Assembly (NCBI RefSeq): GCF_014192275.1
Contig: NZ_JACHXR010000007.1
Span: 62,001-126,000, forward strand
Reading direction: 5' to 3'
DNA length: 64,000 nucleotides
Source of the DNA: Halomonas stenophila
GTDB lineage: Bacteria; Pseudomonadota; Gammaproteobacteria; Pseudomonadales; Halomonadaceae
Shown: piece after piece, positions 11,291 to 19,208 of the stretch
Position numbering within the stretch: position 1 is the stretch's first letter
Layout: each line of letters begins with the position of its first letter
Program-made: the position numbers and the translations under genes
The notes under the pieces: model-generated
Seen by the model: only the letters and a program-made list of their open reading frames with translations
Told to the model about the DNA's origin: nothing
Database searches by the model: none

Positions 11291-12777
11291 TGTATATCGG
11301 GGTGGATTGCGGCACCCAGAGCACCAAGGTGGTGGTGGTCGATATCGAGGAGGCGCGTATCCTCGGCGAGGCCAGCCGTCCCCATGCCCTGCAGGAGGGC
11401 GACAATGGCCGTCGCGAGCAGGCCCCGGCCGACTGGCGGGCGGCCTTCCTCGGCGCCTTCGCCGAGGCGGTGGCCGCCGCCGGCATCGATGCCCGGGCGA
11501 TCCGCACCATCGGCGTGTCCGGCCAGCAGCATGGCCTGGTGGCCCTGGACGCCCGCGGCGAGCCGGTGCACCCGGCCAAGCTGTGGTGCGACACCGAGAC
11601 GGCGGCGCACAACGCCGCCCTGGTCGAGCGCCTGGGCGGCGAGGCGGGCTGCCTCGACCGGCTGGGGCTGGTGCTGCAGACCGGCTACACCGCCTCCAAG
11701 CTAGCCTGGCTGCGCGACACCCGGCCCGACGCCTACCGGCGCATCGACAGCCTGCTGCTGCCCCATGACTACCTCAACTTCTGGCTCACCGGCGAGCGGG
11801 TCGCCGAGGCCGGCGACGCCTCGGGGACCGGCTACTTCGACATCCGCGCGCGGCGCTGGCGCGAGGACGTGTTCGCCGAGATCGCCCCGGAGCTCGACCC
11901 CGCGCGGGTGCTGCCGCGCCTCGTCGCCTCCCACGAGCCGGCCGGCACGGTGCGCCCCGAGCTGGCCCGTGAGCTGGGGCTGGCCGAGGGCGTGGTGGTC
12001 TCGAGCGGCGGCGGCGACAACATGCTCGGCGCCATCGGCACCGGCAACATCACTCCGGGGCTGGTGACCCTGAGTCTCGGCACCTCGGGCACGGTATACG
12101 CCCATGCCGAGGCCCCGGTGATCGGCGACAGCGCCGAGGTCGCGAGCTTCTGTGCCAGCCATGGCGGCTGGCTGCCGTTGATCTGCACCATGAACGTGAC
12201 CTCGGCCACCACCCGGATCCGCGAGCTGTTCGACCTCGACCTGGCGGCCTTCAACGAGCGGGTCGCCCGCGCGCCCATCGGCGCCGGAGGTGTCACCGTG
12301 CTGCCGTTCTTCAACGGCGAGCGGGTGCCGCCGCTGCCCCGGGCCACGGCGAGTCTGGCGGGCCTCACCGGGCTGAACACCACCCCGGACAACCTGTGCC
12401 GGGCGGTGGTCGAGGGCGCCACCTTCGGCCTGCGCTACGGCCTCGAGCGGATCGGCCCCCTGGCCCGGGGCGCCAGCGAGATCCGCCTGATCGGCGGCGG
12501 CGCCAGGAGTCCCGTCTGGCGGCAGATGGTCGCCGACATCACCGCCGCACCGGTCATCTGCCCCAGGGTCGGCGAGGCCGCCGCCCTGGGGGCGGCGCTG
12601 CAGGCGGCCTGGTGCGATTGCTACCCCGATCTGCCCCTCGAGGCCCTCTGCCAGCGCCTGGTGCACCTCGACGAGAGCACCCGGGCCACCCCCGGCGCCG
12701 AGCGCGTCGCGGCCTACGAGGAGGCCTACGCTCGCTACCGCCGGGCGCTGGCCGACCGGCACGCCATCCCCGCCTGA
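11290..12777 (+). CDS. xylB: Xylulokinase
   Basis: 495 residues, FGGY carbohydrate kinase. The N-terminal phosphate-binding GVDCGTQSTK, the substrate loop SGQQHGLV, and the C-terminal GGGARSPVWRQMVAD motif are all present. It makes xylulose-5-phosphate. Its presence in the operon implies that D-arabitol (through xylulose) is a substrate besides mannitol and sorbitol, as in the mtlEFGKDYZ and smo operons. It overlaps the mtlD stop by one base. Confidence 0.9.
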   Translation: MYIGVDCGTQSTKVVVVDIEEARILGEASRPHALQEGDNGRREQAPADWRAAFLGAFAEAVAAAGIDARAIRTIGVSGQQHGLVALDARGEPVHPAKLWCDTETAAHNAALVERLGGEAGCLDRLGLVLQTGYTASKLAWLRDTRPDAYRRIDSLLLPHDYLNFWLTGERVAEAGDASGTGYFDIRARRWREDVFAEIAPELDPARVLPRLVASHEPAGTVRPELARELGLAEGVVVSSGGGDNMLGAIGTGNITPGLVTLSLGTSGTVYAHAEAPVIGDSAEVASFCASHGGWLPLICTMNVTSATTRIRELFDLDLAAFNERVARAPIGAGGVTVLPFFNGERVPPLPRATASLAGLTGLNTTPDNLCRAVVEGATFGLRYGLERIGPLARGASEIRLIGGGARSPVWRQMVADITAAPVICPRVGEAAALGAALQAAWCDCYPDLPLEALCQRLVHLDESTRATPGAERVAAYEEAYARYRRALADRHAIPA

Positions 12778-12800
12778 AACCCTGACTTACGGAGTCCGTC

Positions 12801-13757
12801 ATGCCATCCCAACTCGATGCCCTCAAGTCGCTCTCCCTGGTGGTCGCCGACACCGGCGACCTGGACGCCATCCGCCGCTACCGGCCCCACGACGCCACCA
12901 CCAACCCCTCGCTGCTGCTCAAGGCCTTCGACCTCGACGAATACCAGGAGCTGATCGAGGCGGAGCTGGCGGCCGTCCGGGCCGAGACCGGCGATCGCCA
13001 GGCCCGGATCGATCACGCCGTGGACCGCCTCGCCGTGGCCAAGGGCAGCGAGATCGCCAAGCTGATCCCCGGCCGGGTGTCCACCGAGGTGGCCGCCAGG
13101 CTGTCCTTCGACACCGAGGCCAGCATCCGCAAGGCCCACGAGCTGGTCGCGCTCTACGACAGGCGCGGCGTCTCGGCGGATCGCGTGCTGATCAAGCTGG
13201 CCTCGACCTGGGAGGGCATCCGCGCCGCCGAGCGCCTCGAGCGGGAGGGCATCCACTGCAACCTGACCCTGCTGTTCAGCGAGGCCCAGGCCCAGGCCTG
13301 CTTCGATGCCGGGGTGTTTCTGGTCTCGCCCTTCGTCGGCCGGGTCACCGACTGGTACACGCAGGCGACCGGCCAGGACTTCACCCCCGATACCGACCCC
13401 GGGGTGCAATTCGTGCGGGCGGTCTGCCGGCGGGTCGGCGAGGGCGGCTACGACACCGTGGTGATGGGCGCCAGCTTCCGCAATACCGGGCAGGTGCTGG
13501 CGCTGGCCGGTTGCCCGCGACTGACCATCTCGCCGGCGCTGCTCGAGGAGCTGGCCGACGCCGAGGGCGAGGTGACCCGCCAGGTGAACATCGAAGGCGG
13601 CGGTTCGCGGTCGGCACCGCTCAGCGAGGCCGAATTCCGCTGGGGCCACAACCAGGATGCCATGGCCAACGACAAGCTGGCCGAGGGCATCCGTCGCTTC
13701 GCCGAGGACCAGCAGCGCCTCGAGGCGCTCATCGCCGAGCGGCTGGCGAGCCGCTGA
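12801..13757 (+). CDS. tal: Transaldolase
   Basis: 318 residues, full-length class of E. coli TalB. The Schiff-base lysine is K132 in RVLIKLASTWEG, the same number as in TalB. DATTNPSLL near residue 31 and the SPFVGRVTDW segment are typical. It links fructose-6-phosphate and xylulose-5-phosphate metabolism. It is the last gene of the polyol operon and is followed by a hairpin. Its inclusion is less common in known mannitol operons. Confidence 0.93.
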   Translation: MPSQLDALKSLSLVVADTGDLDAIRRYRPHDATTNPSLLLKAFDLDEYQELIEAELAAVRAETGDRQARIDHAVDRLAVAKGSEIAKLIPGRVSTEVAARLSFDTEASIRKAHELVALYDRRGVSADRVLIKLASTWEGIRAAERLEREGIHCNLTLLFSEAQAQACFDAGVFLVSPFVGRVTDWYTQATGQDFTPDTDPGVQFVRAVCRRVGEGGYDTVVMGASFRNTGQVLALAGCPRLTISPALLEELADAEGEVTRQVNIEGGGSRSAPLSEAEFRWGHNQDAMANDKLAEGIRRFAEDQQRLEALIAERLASR

Positions 13758-13810
13758 ATGCCTGCCGCCGGCCCGCCCACGGGATCCGCGCGGCGGCGTC
13801 CCTTTCCCCG

Positions 13811-13836
13811 CGGGCGGGGCCTTGAAACCCCGCCCG
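13811..13836 (+). terminator. Hairpin after tal, end of polyol operon
   Basis: The nine-base arm 13811-13819 pairs perfectly with 13828-13836 across an eight-base loop. No T-run follows, so factor-independent termination is not certain. It lies 54 bases after the tal stop and 110 bases before ectD. Confidence 0.5.
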
Positions 13837-13932
13837 GGCGTCACCACATCACCGTCGCTGGTCCACTCCGGACCCCGCCGTGCGGCTGACCGCCGTCGGA
13901 TGCGAGATCGAATCTGAAACTGATCACGACGC

Positions 13933-13942
13933 AAGGAGGTGA
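13933..13942 (+). promoter_or_regulatory. Near-perfect Shine-Dalgarno of ectD
   Basis: AAGGAGGTGA matches the 3' end of 16S rRNA over ten bases and lies four bases before ATG 13947. It fixes the ectD start and predicts strong translation. Confidence 0.8.
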
Positions 13943-13946
13943 TTGG

Positions 13947-14945
13947 ATGTCAGTGCAGACATCGTCCAACCGACCGCTGGAACAGGCGAACACCCATACC
14001 GTCATCGATTCCCCCGATCTCCAGAGCCGGGTGCGCAGCGCGCCGCTGCCCGGGGAGGATCCCTACCCGACCCGTCTCGCCGAACCCCTCGACCTGCCCT
14101 GGCTCAACCGCCGGGAGCCGGTGGTCAAGGGGCGTGACCGGGCGGGGCCGCTCAGCGCCGAGCAGCTAGACGCCTTCGAGCGCCGCGGCTTCCTCTTCGA
14201 GCCGGAGTTCCTGGACGGCGAGGAGCTCGACGCGCTGCGCCGGGAGCTTTCCGCCCTGCTGGCCCGCGACGACTTCCGGGGCCGTGACTTCAGCATCACC
14301 GAGCCCCAGGGCAACGAGATCCGCTCGCTGTTCGCCGTGCATTTCCTGTCGCGGCGCTTCGGCCGCCTGGCCAACGACCCGCGGCTAATGGGCCGGGCCC
14401 GGCAGATCCTCGGCGGTGAGCCCTATGTCCATCAGTCCCGCATCAACTACAAGCCGGGCTTCGAGGGCAAGGGCTTCAACTGGCATTCCGACTTCGAGAC
14501 CTGGCACGCCGAGGACGGCATGCCGGCCATGCATGCGGTGAGCGCCTCCATCGTGCTGACCGACAACCACACCTTCAATGGCCCGCTGATGCTGGTGCCC
14601 GGCTCCCATCGCGTGTTCGTGCCCTGCCTCGGCGAGACGCCGGAGGACCACCACAAGCAGTCGCTCAAGACCCAGGAATTCGGCGTGCCGAGCCGCGAGG
14701 CGCTGCGCCGGCTGATCGACCGGCACGGCATCGAGGCTCCCACCGGGGCGGCCGGCGGCCTGCTGCTGTTCGACTGCAACACCCTGCACGGCTCCAATGC
14801 CAACATGTCGCCGGACCCGCGCAGCAACGTCTTCTTCGTCTACAACCGCCGCGACAACCGCTGTGTGGAGCCCTTCGCCGCCGCCAGGCGGCGCCCGCGG
14901 TTCCTGGCCCACGCGCCTGGCGAGGACTGGTCGGCGGACGCCTGA
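13947..14945 (+). CDS. ectD: Ectoine 5-hydroxylase (Fe(II)/2-oxoglutarate dioxygenase)
   Basis: 332 residues. It converts ectoine to 5-hydroxyectoine using O2 and 2-oxoglutarate in the cytoplasm. The iron ligands are seen as H180 and D182 in the EctD signature NWHSDFETWH and as H281 in TLHGSN. The 101-residue spacing is that of known EctD enzymes. PGSHRVFVPC and the 2-oxoglutarate-binding Arg after NMSPDP are also present. No ectABC lies in the window, so ectoine must be made elsewhere or imported; separate ectD loci are known in Halomonas. It is preceded by the polyol operon and its own strong ribosome site. Confidence 0.95.
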   Translation: MSVQTSSNRPLEQANTHTVIDSPDLQSRVRSAPLPGEDPYPTRLAEPLDLPWLNRREPVVKGRDRAGPLSAEQLDAFERRGFLFEPEFLDGEELDALRRELSALLARDDFRGRDFSITEPQGNEIRSLFAVHFLSRRFGRLANDPRLMGRARQILGGEPYVHQSRINYKPGFEGKGFNWHSDFETWHAEDGMPAMHAVSASIVLTDNHTFNGPLMLVPGSHRVFVPCLGETPEDHHKQSLKTQEFGVPSREALRRLIDRHGIEAPTGAAGGLLLFDCNTLHGSNANMSPDPRSNVFFVYNRRDNRCVEPFAAARRRPRFLAHAPGEDWSADA

Positions 14946-15022
14946 CGCGGGCCCCGGGGGGGAGTAGACTGGTGATTCCGGCACCCATCCGCGGGTAACC
15001 CCCGAACAAGGAGTCGACAGGC

Positions 15023-15688
15023 ATGCGCTTCGTCCCCCATTTCACCGATGGTCGGGCCTTCCCGGAGCCGTTGGGCAAGATCGTCTGCGTCGGCCGCAAC
15101 TACGCCGAACACGCCCGCGAACTCGACAACCCGGTGCCCAGCGAGCCGCTGCTGTTCATCAAGCCGGCCACCAGCGCCGTGAACCTCGAATCCCCCATCG
15201 CCGCCCCTTCCGAGCGGGGCGATGTGCACTTCGAGACCGAGCTGGCGCTGCTGGTCGGCCAGCCGCTGACCCATGCCACCGCCAAGGAGGCGGAGCGGGC
15301 CATCGTCGGCATCGGCCTGGCCCTGGACCTGACCCTGCGCGACGTCCAGGCGGCGCTCAAGGAGAAGGGCCAGCCCTGGGAGGTGGCCAAGGCCTTCGAT
15401 GGTGCCTGCCCGCTGTCGGCCTTCCTGCCCCTCGAGGCGTCGCCCAACTGGAGCGGCCTGGAGTTCACCCTGACGGTGGACGGCGAGGCCCGCCAGCATG
15501 GCCGGTGCGCGGACATGCTGTTCCCGGTGCCGGAGCTGGTCGCCGAGATGAGCCGCCACTTCACCCTGGAACCGGGGGACGTGGTGCTCACCGGCACCCC
15601 CGCCGGGGTCGGCAAGCTGCCGTGCGGCGCCGAGTTGCGCCTGGAACTGGTCGACGGCATGGTGGTGACCACCCGCGTCTTGGACTGA
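15023..15688 (+). CDS. Fumarylacetoacetate hydrolase family protein (acylpyruvase/oxaloacetate decarboxylase-like)
   Basis: 221 residues, a single FAH domain of the YcgM/FAHD1 size. Visible family features are IVCVGRNYAEHA, the metal-ligand glutamates in HFETELALLVG, and the closing TGTPAGVG loop. Family members cleave acylpyruvates or decarboxylate oxaloacetate; the specific substrate is unknown here. The gene follows ectD on the same strand at 77 bases with its own AAGGAG. It converges on speA, with a strong hairpin between them. Confidence 0.82.
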   Translation: MRFVPHFTDGRAFPEPLGKIVCVGRNYAEHARELDNPVPSEPLLFIKPATSAVNLESPIAAPSERGDVHFETELALLVGQPLTHATAKEAERAIVGIGLALDLTLRDVQAALKEKGQPWEVAKAFDGACPLSAFLPLEASPNWSGLEFTLTVDGEARQHGRCADMLFPVPELVAEMSRHFTLEPGDVVLTGTPAGVGKLPCGAELRLELVDGMVVTTRVLD

Positions 15689-15708
15689 TCGAGGGCTCGC
15701 GCCACATG

Positions 15709-15747
15709 ACAGGGGCCCCGCCGGCGATACCGGCGGGGCCCCTGTCG
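15709..15747. terminator. Strong bidirectional terminator hairpin between convergent genes
   Basis: The 17-base arm 15709-15725 pairs perfectly with 15731-15747 across a CGATA loop. It lies between the stop of the FAH gene (+) and the stop of speA (-). Confidence 0.8.
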
Positions 15748-15761
15748 TCCCGGGCGCGGGC

Positions 15762-17684
15762 TCACTCCAGGTAGGTGTAGCCCTCGAGGCCGTCGGAGAG
15801 GTCGTCGAGGAAACGCGTCTGTTCCTCCTCCGCCAGGCCGCTGGCGGCGAGCTGCTCGGCCAGCCGGCGGCGCAGCACCTCGGCATCGAAGTCCACATAG
15901 CCCAGCACGTCGGCGACCCGGTCGCCGCGGCGCACGTGGTCGAAGCGCCACTCGCCGGCGTCGTCGAGGGCGGCGTCCACCGAGTCGGTATCGCCGAACA
16001 GGTTGTGCAGGTCGCCGAGGATCTCCTGGTAGGCCCCCACCAGGAAGAAGCCCATCAGGCGCTCCTCGCCCTCCCGCCACTCGGGCAGCGGCAGGGTGGC
16101 CTCCACCCCCTGGCCGTCCACGTAGCCGTCGATGCGCCCGTCGCTGTCGCAGGTGATGTCCTGGATCACCGCCCGCCGCGAGGGCTCGCGGTCCAGGCCG
16201 GACAGCGGCAGCACCGGGAAGATCTGGTCGATGCCCCAGACGTCGGGCACCGACTGGAACAGCGAGAAGTTGACGAACAGCTTGTCGGCCAGTTTCTCGG
16301 CCAGCTCGTCGTGGATCTCGCGGTGGGCGCGGTTGCGGGGATCGAGGCGCTCGCGCAGCCGGGCGCAGGCGGCGGCATAGACCCCTTCGCCCTCGGCGCG
16401 GGTCTCGAGGCCGGCCAGGCCCATGACGAAGCGGTCCTGCAGCTCGCCGATGGCCTGCACCAGGTCGTGCCAGGCCTCGACCAGGCCCCGCGGGTCGTGC
16501 ATGGCCCGGAGCTCATCGTGGACCCGCCACAGCTCGTCCACCTGGGGGTCGCCCTCGACCCGGGGCGGCGGCGGCTGGGTGTCGACGCGCTCCTCGCCGA
16601 TCACGTTGGTGACCAGCACGGCGTGGTGGGCGGTCAGCGCCCGGCCGGACTCGCTGATCAGGTGGGGGTGGGGGAGGGCCTCGGCCTCGCATACCTGAGC
16701 GAAGGCCGCGACCACGTTGCGGGCATACTCGCGCATCGAATAGTTGATCGAGCAGAAGCTGCGCGAACGGGTGCCCTCGTAGTCGATGCCGAGCCCGCCG
16801 CCCACGTCGACGGTGTCCACCGGCGCGCCCAGTGCCAGCAGGCTCTGGTAGAAGCGCGCGCACTCGCGCAGGCCGCGCTGGATGTCGCGGATGTTGGCGA
16901 TCTGCGAGCCGAGGTGGAAATGCACCAGCTGCAGGCTGGCCAGGGCGTCGGCCTCCTCGAGGCGGGCCACCACGGCCTGGATCTGGCCGGCGGTGAGGCC
17001 GAACTTGGACTTCTCGCCGCCGGTGTTCTGCCACTTGCCCTTGCCCACCGAGGCCAGCCGGGCCCGCAGGCCGATCCGCGGTGTGACGCCGAGCCGGCCG
17101 GCCTCCTCGAGGATCAGCGGCAGCTCGGAGAGCTTCTCCACCACCAGGTAGACGCGGTGGCCGAGCTTCTCGCCCATCAGTGCCAGGCGGATGTACTCGC
17201 GGTCCTTGTAGCCGTTGCAGACGATCAGCGAGGGGCCGTCGCCGGACAGCGCCAGCACCGCCAGCAGCTCGGGCTTGCTGCCGGCCTCCAGGCCGACCCG
17301 GCCGCGGCCGCGCTCCTGGGTGGCCAGTATCTCCTCGACGACCCGGCGCTGCTGGTTGACCTTGATCGGGTAGACCGCGGTGTAGCCGCCCGTGAAGCCT
17401 TCCTCGCCCATGGCGCCGTCGAAGGCGGCACACAGCTGCTCGACCCGGTCGTGGAGGATATCGGTGAAGCGGATCAGCACCGGCAGGCGCAACCCGGCCT
17501 GGCGCAGCCGGGCGATCAGCGGGGCCAGCGGCAGCGAGGGGCCGTCGGTCTCGCCGCCGAGCGGTCGCACCAGGGCCTGGCCGTCGTCGTCCACGTCGAA
17601 GTAGCCGCTGCCCCACTGGTCGATGTTCCAGGTGTGCCGGGCGCGGTGCGCGGGGCCCGCGGCGCTGCCCATCGCCAGGCTCAT
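15762..17684 (-). CDS. speA: Biosynthetic arginine decarboxylase
   Basis: 640 residues, the usual length for SpeA. It decarboxylates arginine to agmatine with PLP, the first step of putrescine synthesis. The PLP lysine is K108 in AVYPIKVNQQ. HFHLGSQI and VDVGGGLGIDYEG are the later PLP-barrel motifs, and the C-terminal half carries the SpeA-specific DVWGIDQIFPVLPL segment. ATG 17684 overlaps the stop of the upstream thrB by four bases (ATGA), so the longer in-frame opening is ignored. The start could also be the ATG at 17672. Confidence 0.93.
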   Translation of the reverse strand: MSLAMGSAAGPAHRARHTWNIDQWGSGYFDVDDDGQALVRPLGGETDGPSLPLAPLIARLRQAGLRLPVLIRFTDILHDRVEQLCAAFDGAMGEEGFTGGYTAVYPIKVNQQRRVVEEILATQERGRGRVGLEAGSKPELLAVLALSGDGPSLIVCNGYKDREYIRLALMGEKLGHRVYLVVEKLSELPLILEEAGRLGVTPRIGLRARLASVGKGKWQNTGGEKSKFGLTAGQIQAVVARLEEADALASLQLVHFHLGSQIANIRDIQRGLRECARFYQSLLALGAPVDTVDVGGGLGIDYEGTRSRSFCSINYSMREYARNVVAAFAQVCEAEALPHPHLISESGRALTAHHAVLVTNVIGEERVDTQPPPPRVEGDPQVDELWRVHDELRAMHDPRGLVEAWHDLVQAIGELQDRFVMGLAGLETRAEGEGVYAAACARLRERLDPRNRAHREIHDELAEKLADKLFVNFSLFQSVPDVWGIDQIFPVLPLSGLDREPSRRAVIQDITCDSDGRIDGYVDGQGVEATLPLPEWREGEERLMGFFLVGAYQEILGDLHNLFGDTDSVDAALDDAGEWRFDHVRRGDRVADVLGYVDFDAEVLRRRLAEQLAASGLAEEEQTRFLDDLSDGLEGYTYLE

Positions 17685-18640
17685 GGCCGGGCCTCGGGCA
17701 GCGGCGGGGCGCCGTCCTCGAGGCGCCGCAGCAGGATGGTGCGGAACTGCTCCGGGTCGTGGGGGGTGAGGTCGTGGGCCGGCGGGTCCACGTAGACCAC
17801 CAGCAGCCGGGACAGCCAGTAGCGCAGCGCCGTCAGGCGCAGCATCATCGCCCAGGCGTCCCGCTCGGCCGGGACCAGCGGGCGGCTGGCCTGGTAGGCG
17901 GTAAGGATGGCCTCGTAGCGCGCCGGGTCGAGGCGGCCATCGGGCTCGGTGGCCCAGTCGTTGATGACGATGGCCAGATCGAACAGCAGGTCGCCGGTGC
18001 AGCCGTTGTAGAAGTCGATCAGCCCGCCCAGCCGGTCGCCGTCGAACAGGGTGTTGTCGCGGAACAGGTCGCCGTGGAGCGCCCCCCGGGGCAGCTCGGG
18101 GGCCTCGTCGAAGAAGCCCTGGTAGATCTCCACCTCGTCCTTCATCAGGGTCTGGTCCTCCGGCGAGAGGTAGACCAGGACCTTGTGGTGCATCGGAAGC
18201 AGCCAGTGCAGGTCGCGCGGGTTGGGCCGAGTGCCGGGGAAGTGCTGCGAGACCCGGTGCATGCGGCCCAGGGCATCGCCCAGGGCCCGGCACTGGGCCA
18301 GGTTCGGGTCGCGGGGGTGCTTGCCCGGCAGCCGCGGGAACAGCAGCGCCGGCTTGTCGACCAGGCTGTGCAGGGCGATGCCGTCACGGTCGTGGAGGGG
18401 CCCCGGCACCGGCAGGCGGTGCTCGTCGAGGTAGTCGAGCAGCTCGACGAAGAACGGCAGCTCCTCGTGCTCGCCCTGCTCGAACAGGGTCAGCACCAGC
18501 TCGCGACGGTCGGTGGTGACGAAGAAGGTGCTGTTCTCGGTGCCGGCGGGCACGCCCTCGAGGGAAACCAGCGAGCCGGCATCGAAGCGGCTCAGGAAAT
18601 CCGCGACCTGGGAGTCGGTAAGCGGTGTGAATACGGCCAT
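17681..18640 (-). CDS. thrB: Homoserine kinase (aminoglycoside-phosphotransferase fold)
   Basis: 319 residues of the Pseudomonas-type ThrB, which belongs to the APH/choline kinase fold rather than the GHMP fold. It phosphorylates homoserine for threonine synthesis. MAVFTPL, the glycine-like loop GTENSTFFV and the catalytic ALHGDLFRDN are visible. ATG 18640 has GAGAG upstream; a TTG at 18664 is the only longer start. The order polA / DUF2782 gene / thrB is conserved in Pseudomonas, which supports the name. It overlaps speA. Confidence 0.9.
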   Translation of the reverse strand: MAVFTPLTDSQVADFLSRFDAGSLVSLEGVPAGTENSTFFVTTDRRELVLTLFEQGEHEELPFFVELLDYLDEHRLPVPGPLHDRDGIALHSLVDKPALLFPRLPGKHPRDPNLAQCRALGDALGRMHRVSQHFPGTRPNPRDLHWLLPMHHKVLVYLSPEDQTLMKDEVEIYQGFFDEAPELPRGALHGDLFRDNTLFDGDRLGGLIDFYNGCTGDLLFDLAIVINDWATEPDGRLDPARYEAILTAYQASRPLVPAERDAWAMMLRLTALRYWLSRLLVVYVDPPAHDLTPHDPEQFRTILLRRLEDGAPPLPEARP

Positions 18641-18661
18641 GTGTCTCTCGCCCGGGAATGC

Positions 18662-18685
18662 CAAGCCGCCTATTGTAGCGGCTTG
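18662..18685 (-). other. Small inverted repeat upstream of thrB
   Basis: CAAGCCGC (18662-18669) pairs with GCGGCTTG (18678-18685) across an eight-base loop. It sits 22 bases before the thrB start and could affect its translation or expression. Confidence 0.35.
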
Positions 18686-18714
18686 TCGCCGCGATGCACG
18701 AACCGGTTGGAACG

Positions 18715-18739
18715 GGGCCCGCCGGTCGGCGGCGGGCCC
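18715..18739 (-). terminator. Hairpin after the DUF2782 gene
   Basis: The ten-base arm 18715-18724 pairs with 18730-18739 across a GTCGG loop, just past the stop codon of the minus-strand gene at 18752. Confidence 0.5.
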
Positions 18740-18751
18740 GAGGCGGCGAGG

Positions 18752-19045
18752 TCAGAAGCGCTTGATCACCCACTGGGGCACGGCGATGCGGTCCCCTTGC
18801 TGGCGCTCGAAGTTGCCGTCGCCGTCGTGGTCGACCAGGTAGTAGGAGGGGCCCGTCGAGGGCCGGATCTCGATGGCATACAGCTCGCCGTTGACCCGGT
18901 ACTCGCGGATGGTGCGGTCCTCCTCCTGGCGGATGGTGATGTCGGGCTCGACGTCGTCACTGGACTGGGCCAGGAGCGGTACCGCGGCGGCGCTCAGGCA
19001 GGCGCCGACCAGCAGCGCGGAGAGCAGGCGAGGGATGGGCATCAT
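18752..19045 (-). CDS. DUF2782 family periplasmic protein of unknown function
   Basis: 97 residues: a cleavable signal peptide (MMPIPRLLSALLVGACLS..., cut near LLAQS) and a compact domain with DHDGDGNFE, a calcium-loop-like acidic stretch, and a YYLVDH segment. Family members are small exported proteins found next to polA in Pseudomonas and relatives; their role is unknown. ATG 19045 has an AGGAGG Shine-Dalgarno. It is divergent from polA, with 163 bases between the starts. Confidence 0.8.
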   Translation of the reverse strand: MMPIPRLLSALLVGACLSAAAVPLLAQSSDDVEPDITIRQEEDRTIREYRVNGELYAIEIRPSTGPSYYLVDHDGDGNFERQQGDRIAVPQWVIKRF

Positions 19046-19208
19046 GGGTCCTCCTGGGCCACGGGATGTCTCCCCAGTGTAAGTCCTTGGCGTGACGAGG
19101 CCCACCTTCCCGGGGCAAACGCCGTCGCCAATGCGTATCATGGGTGACCAGGATCAGGCTTTCAGCCCCGACATTGACTTCCGCCCAGACCTCAAGGGAT
19201 GCCGATAC

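Noticed and set aside
15936..17795. 619-codon open frame on the plus strand opposite speA
   Set aside because: Shadow of the minus-strand arginine decarboxylase, with repetitive Gly/Ala/Val/His composition and no recognisable domain.
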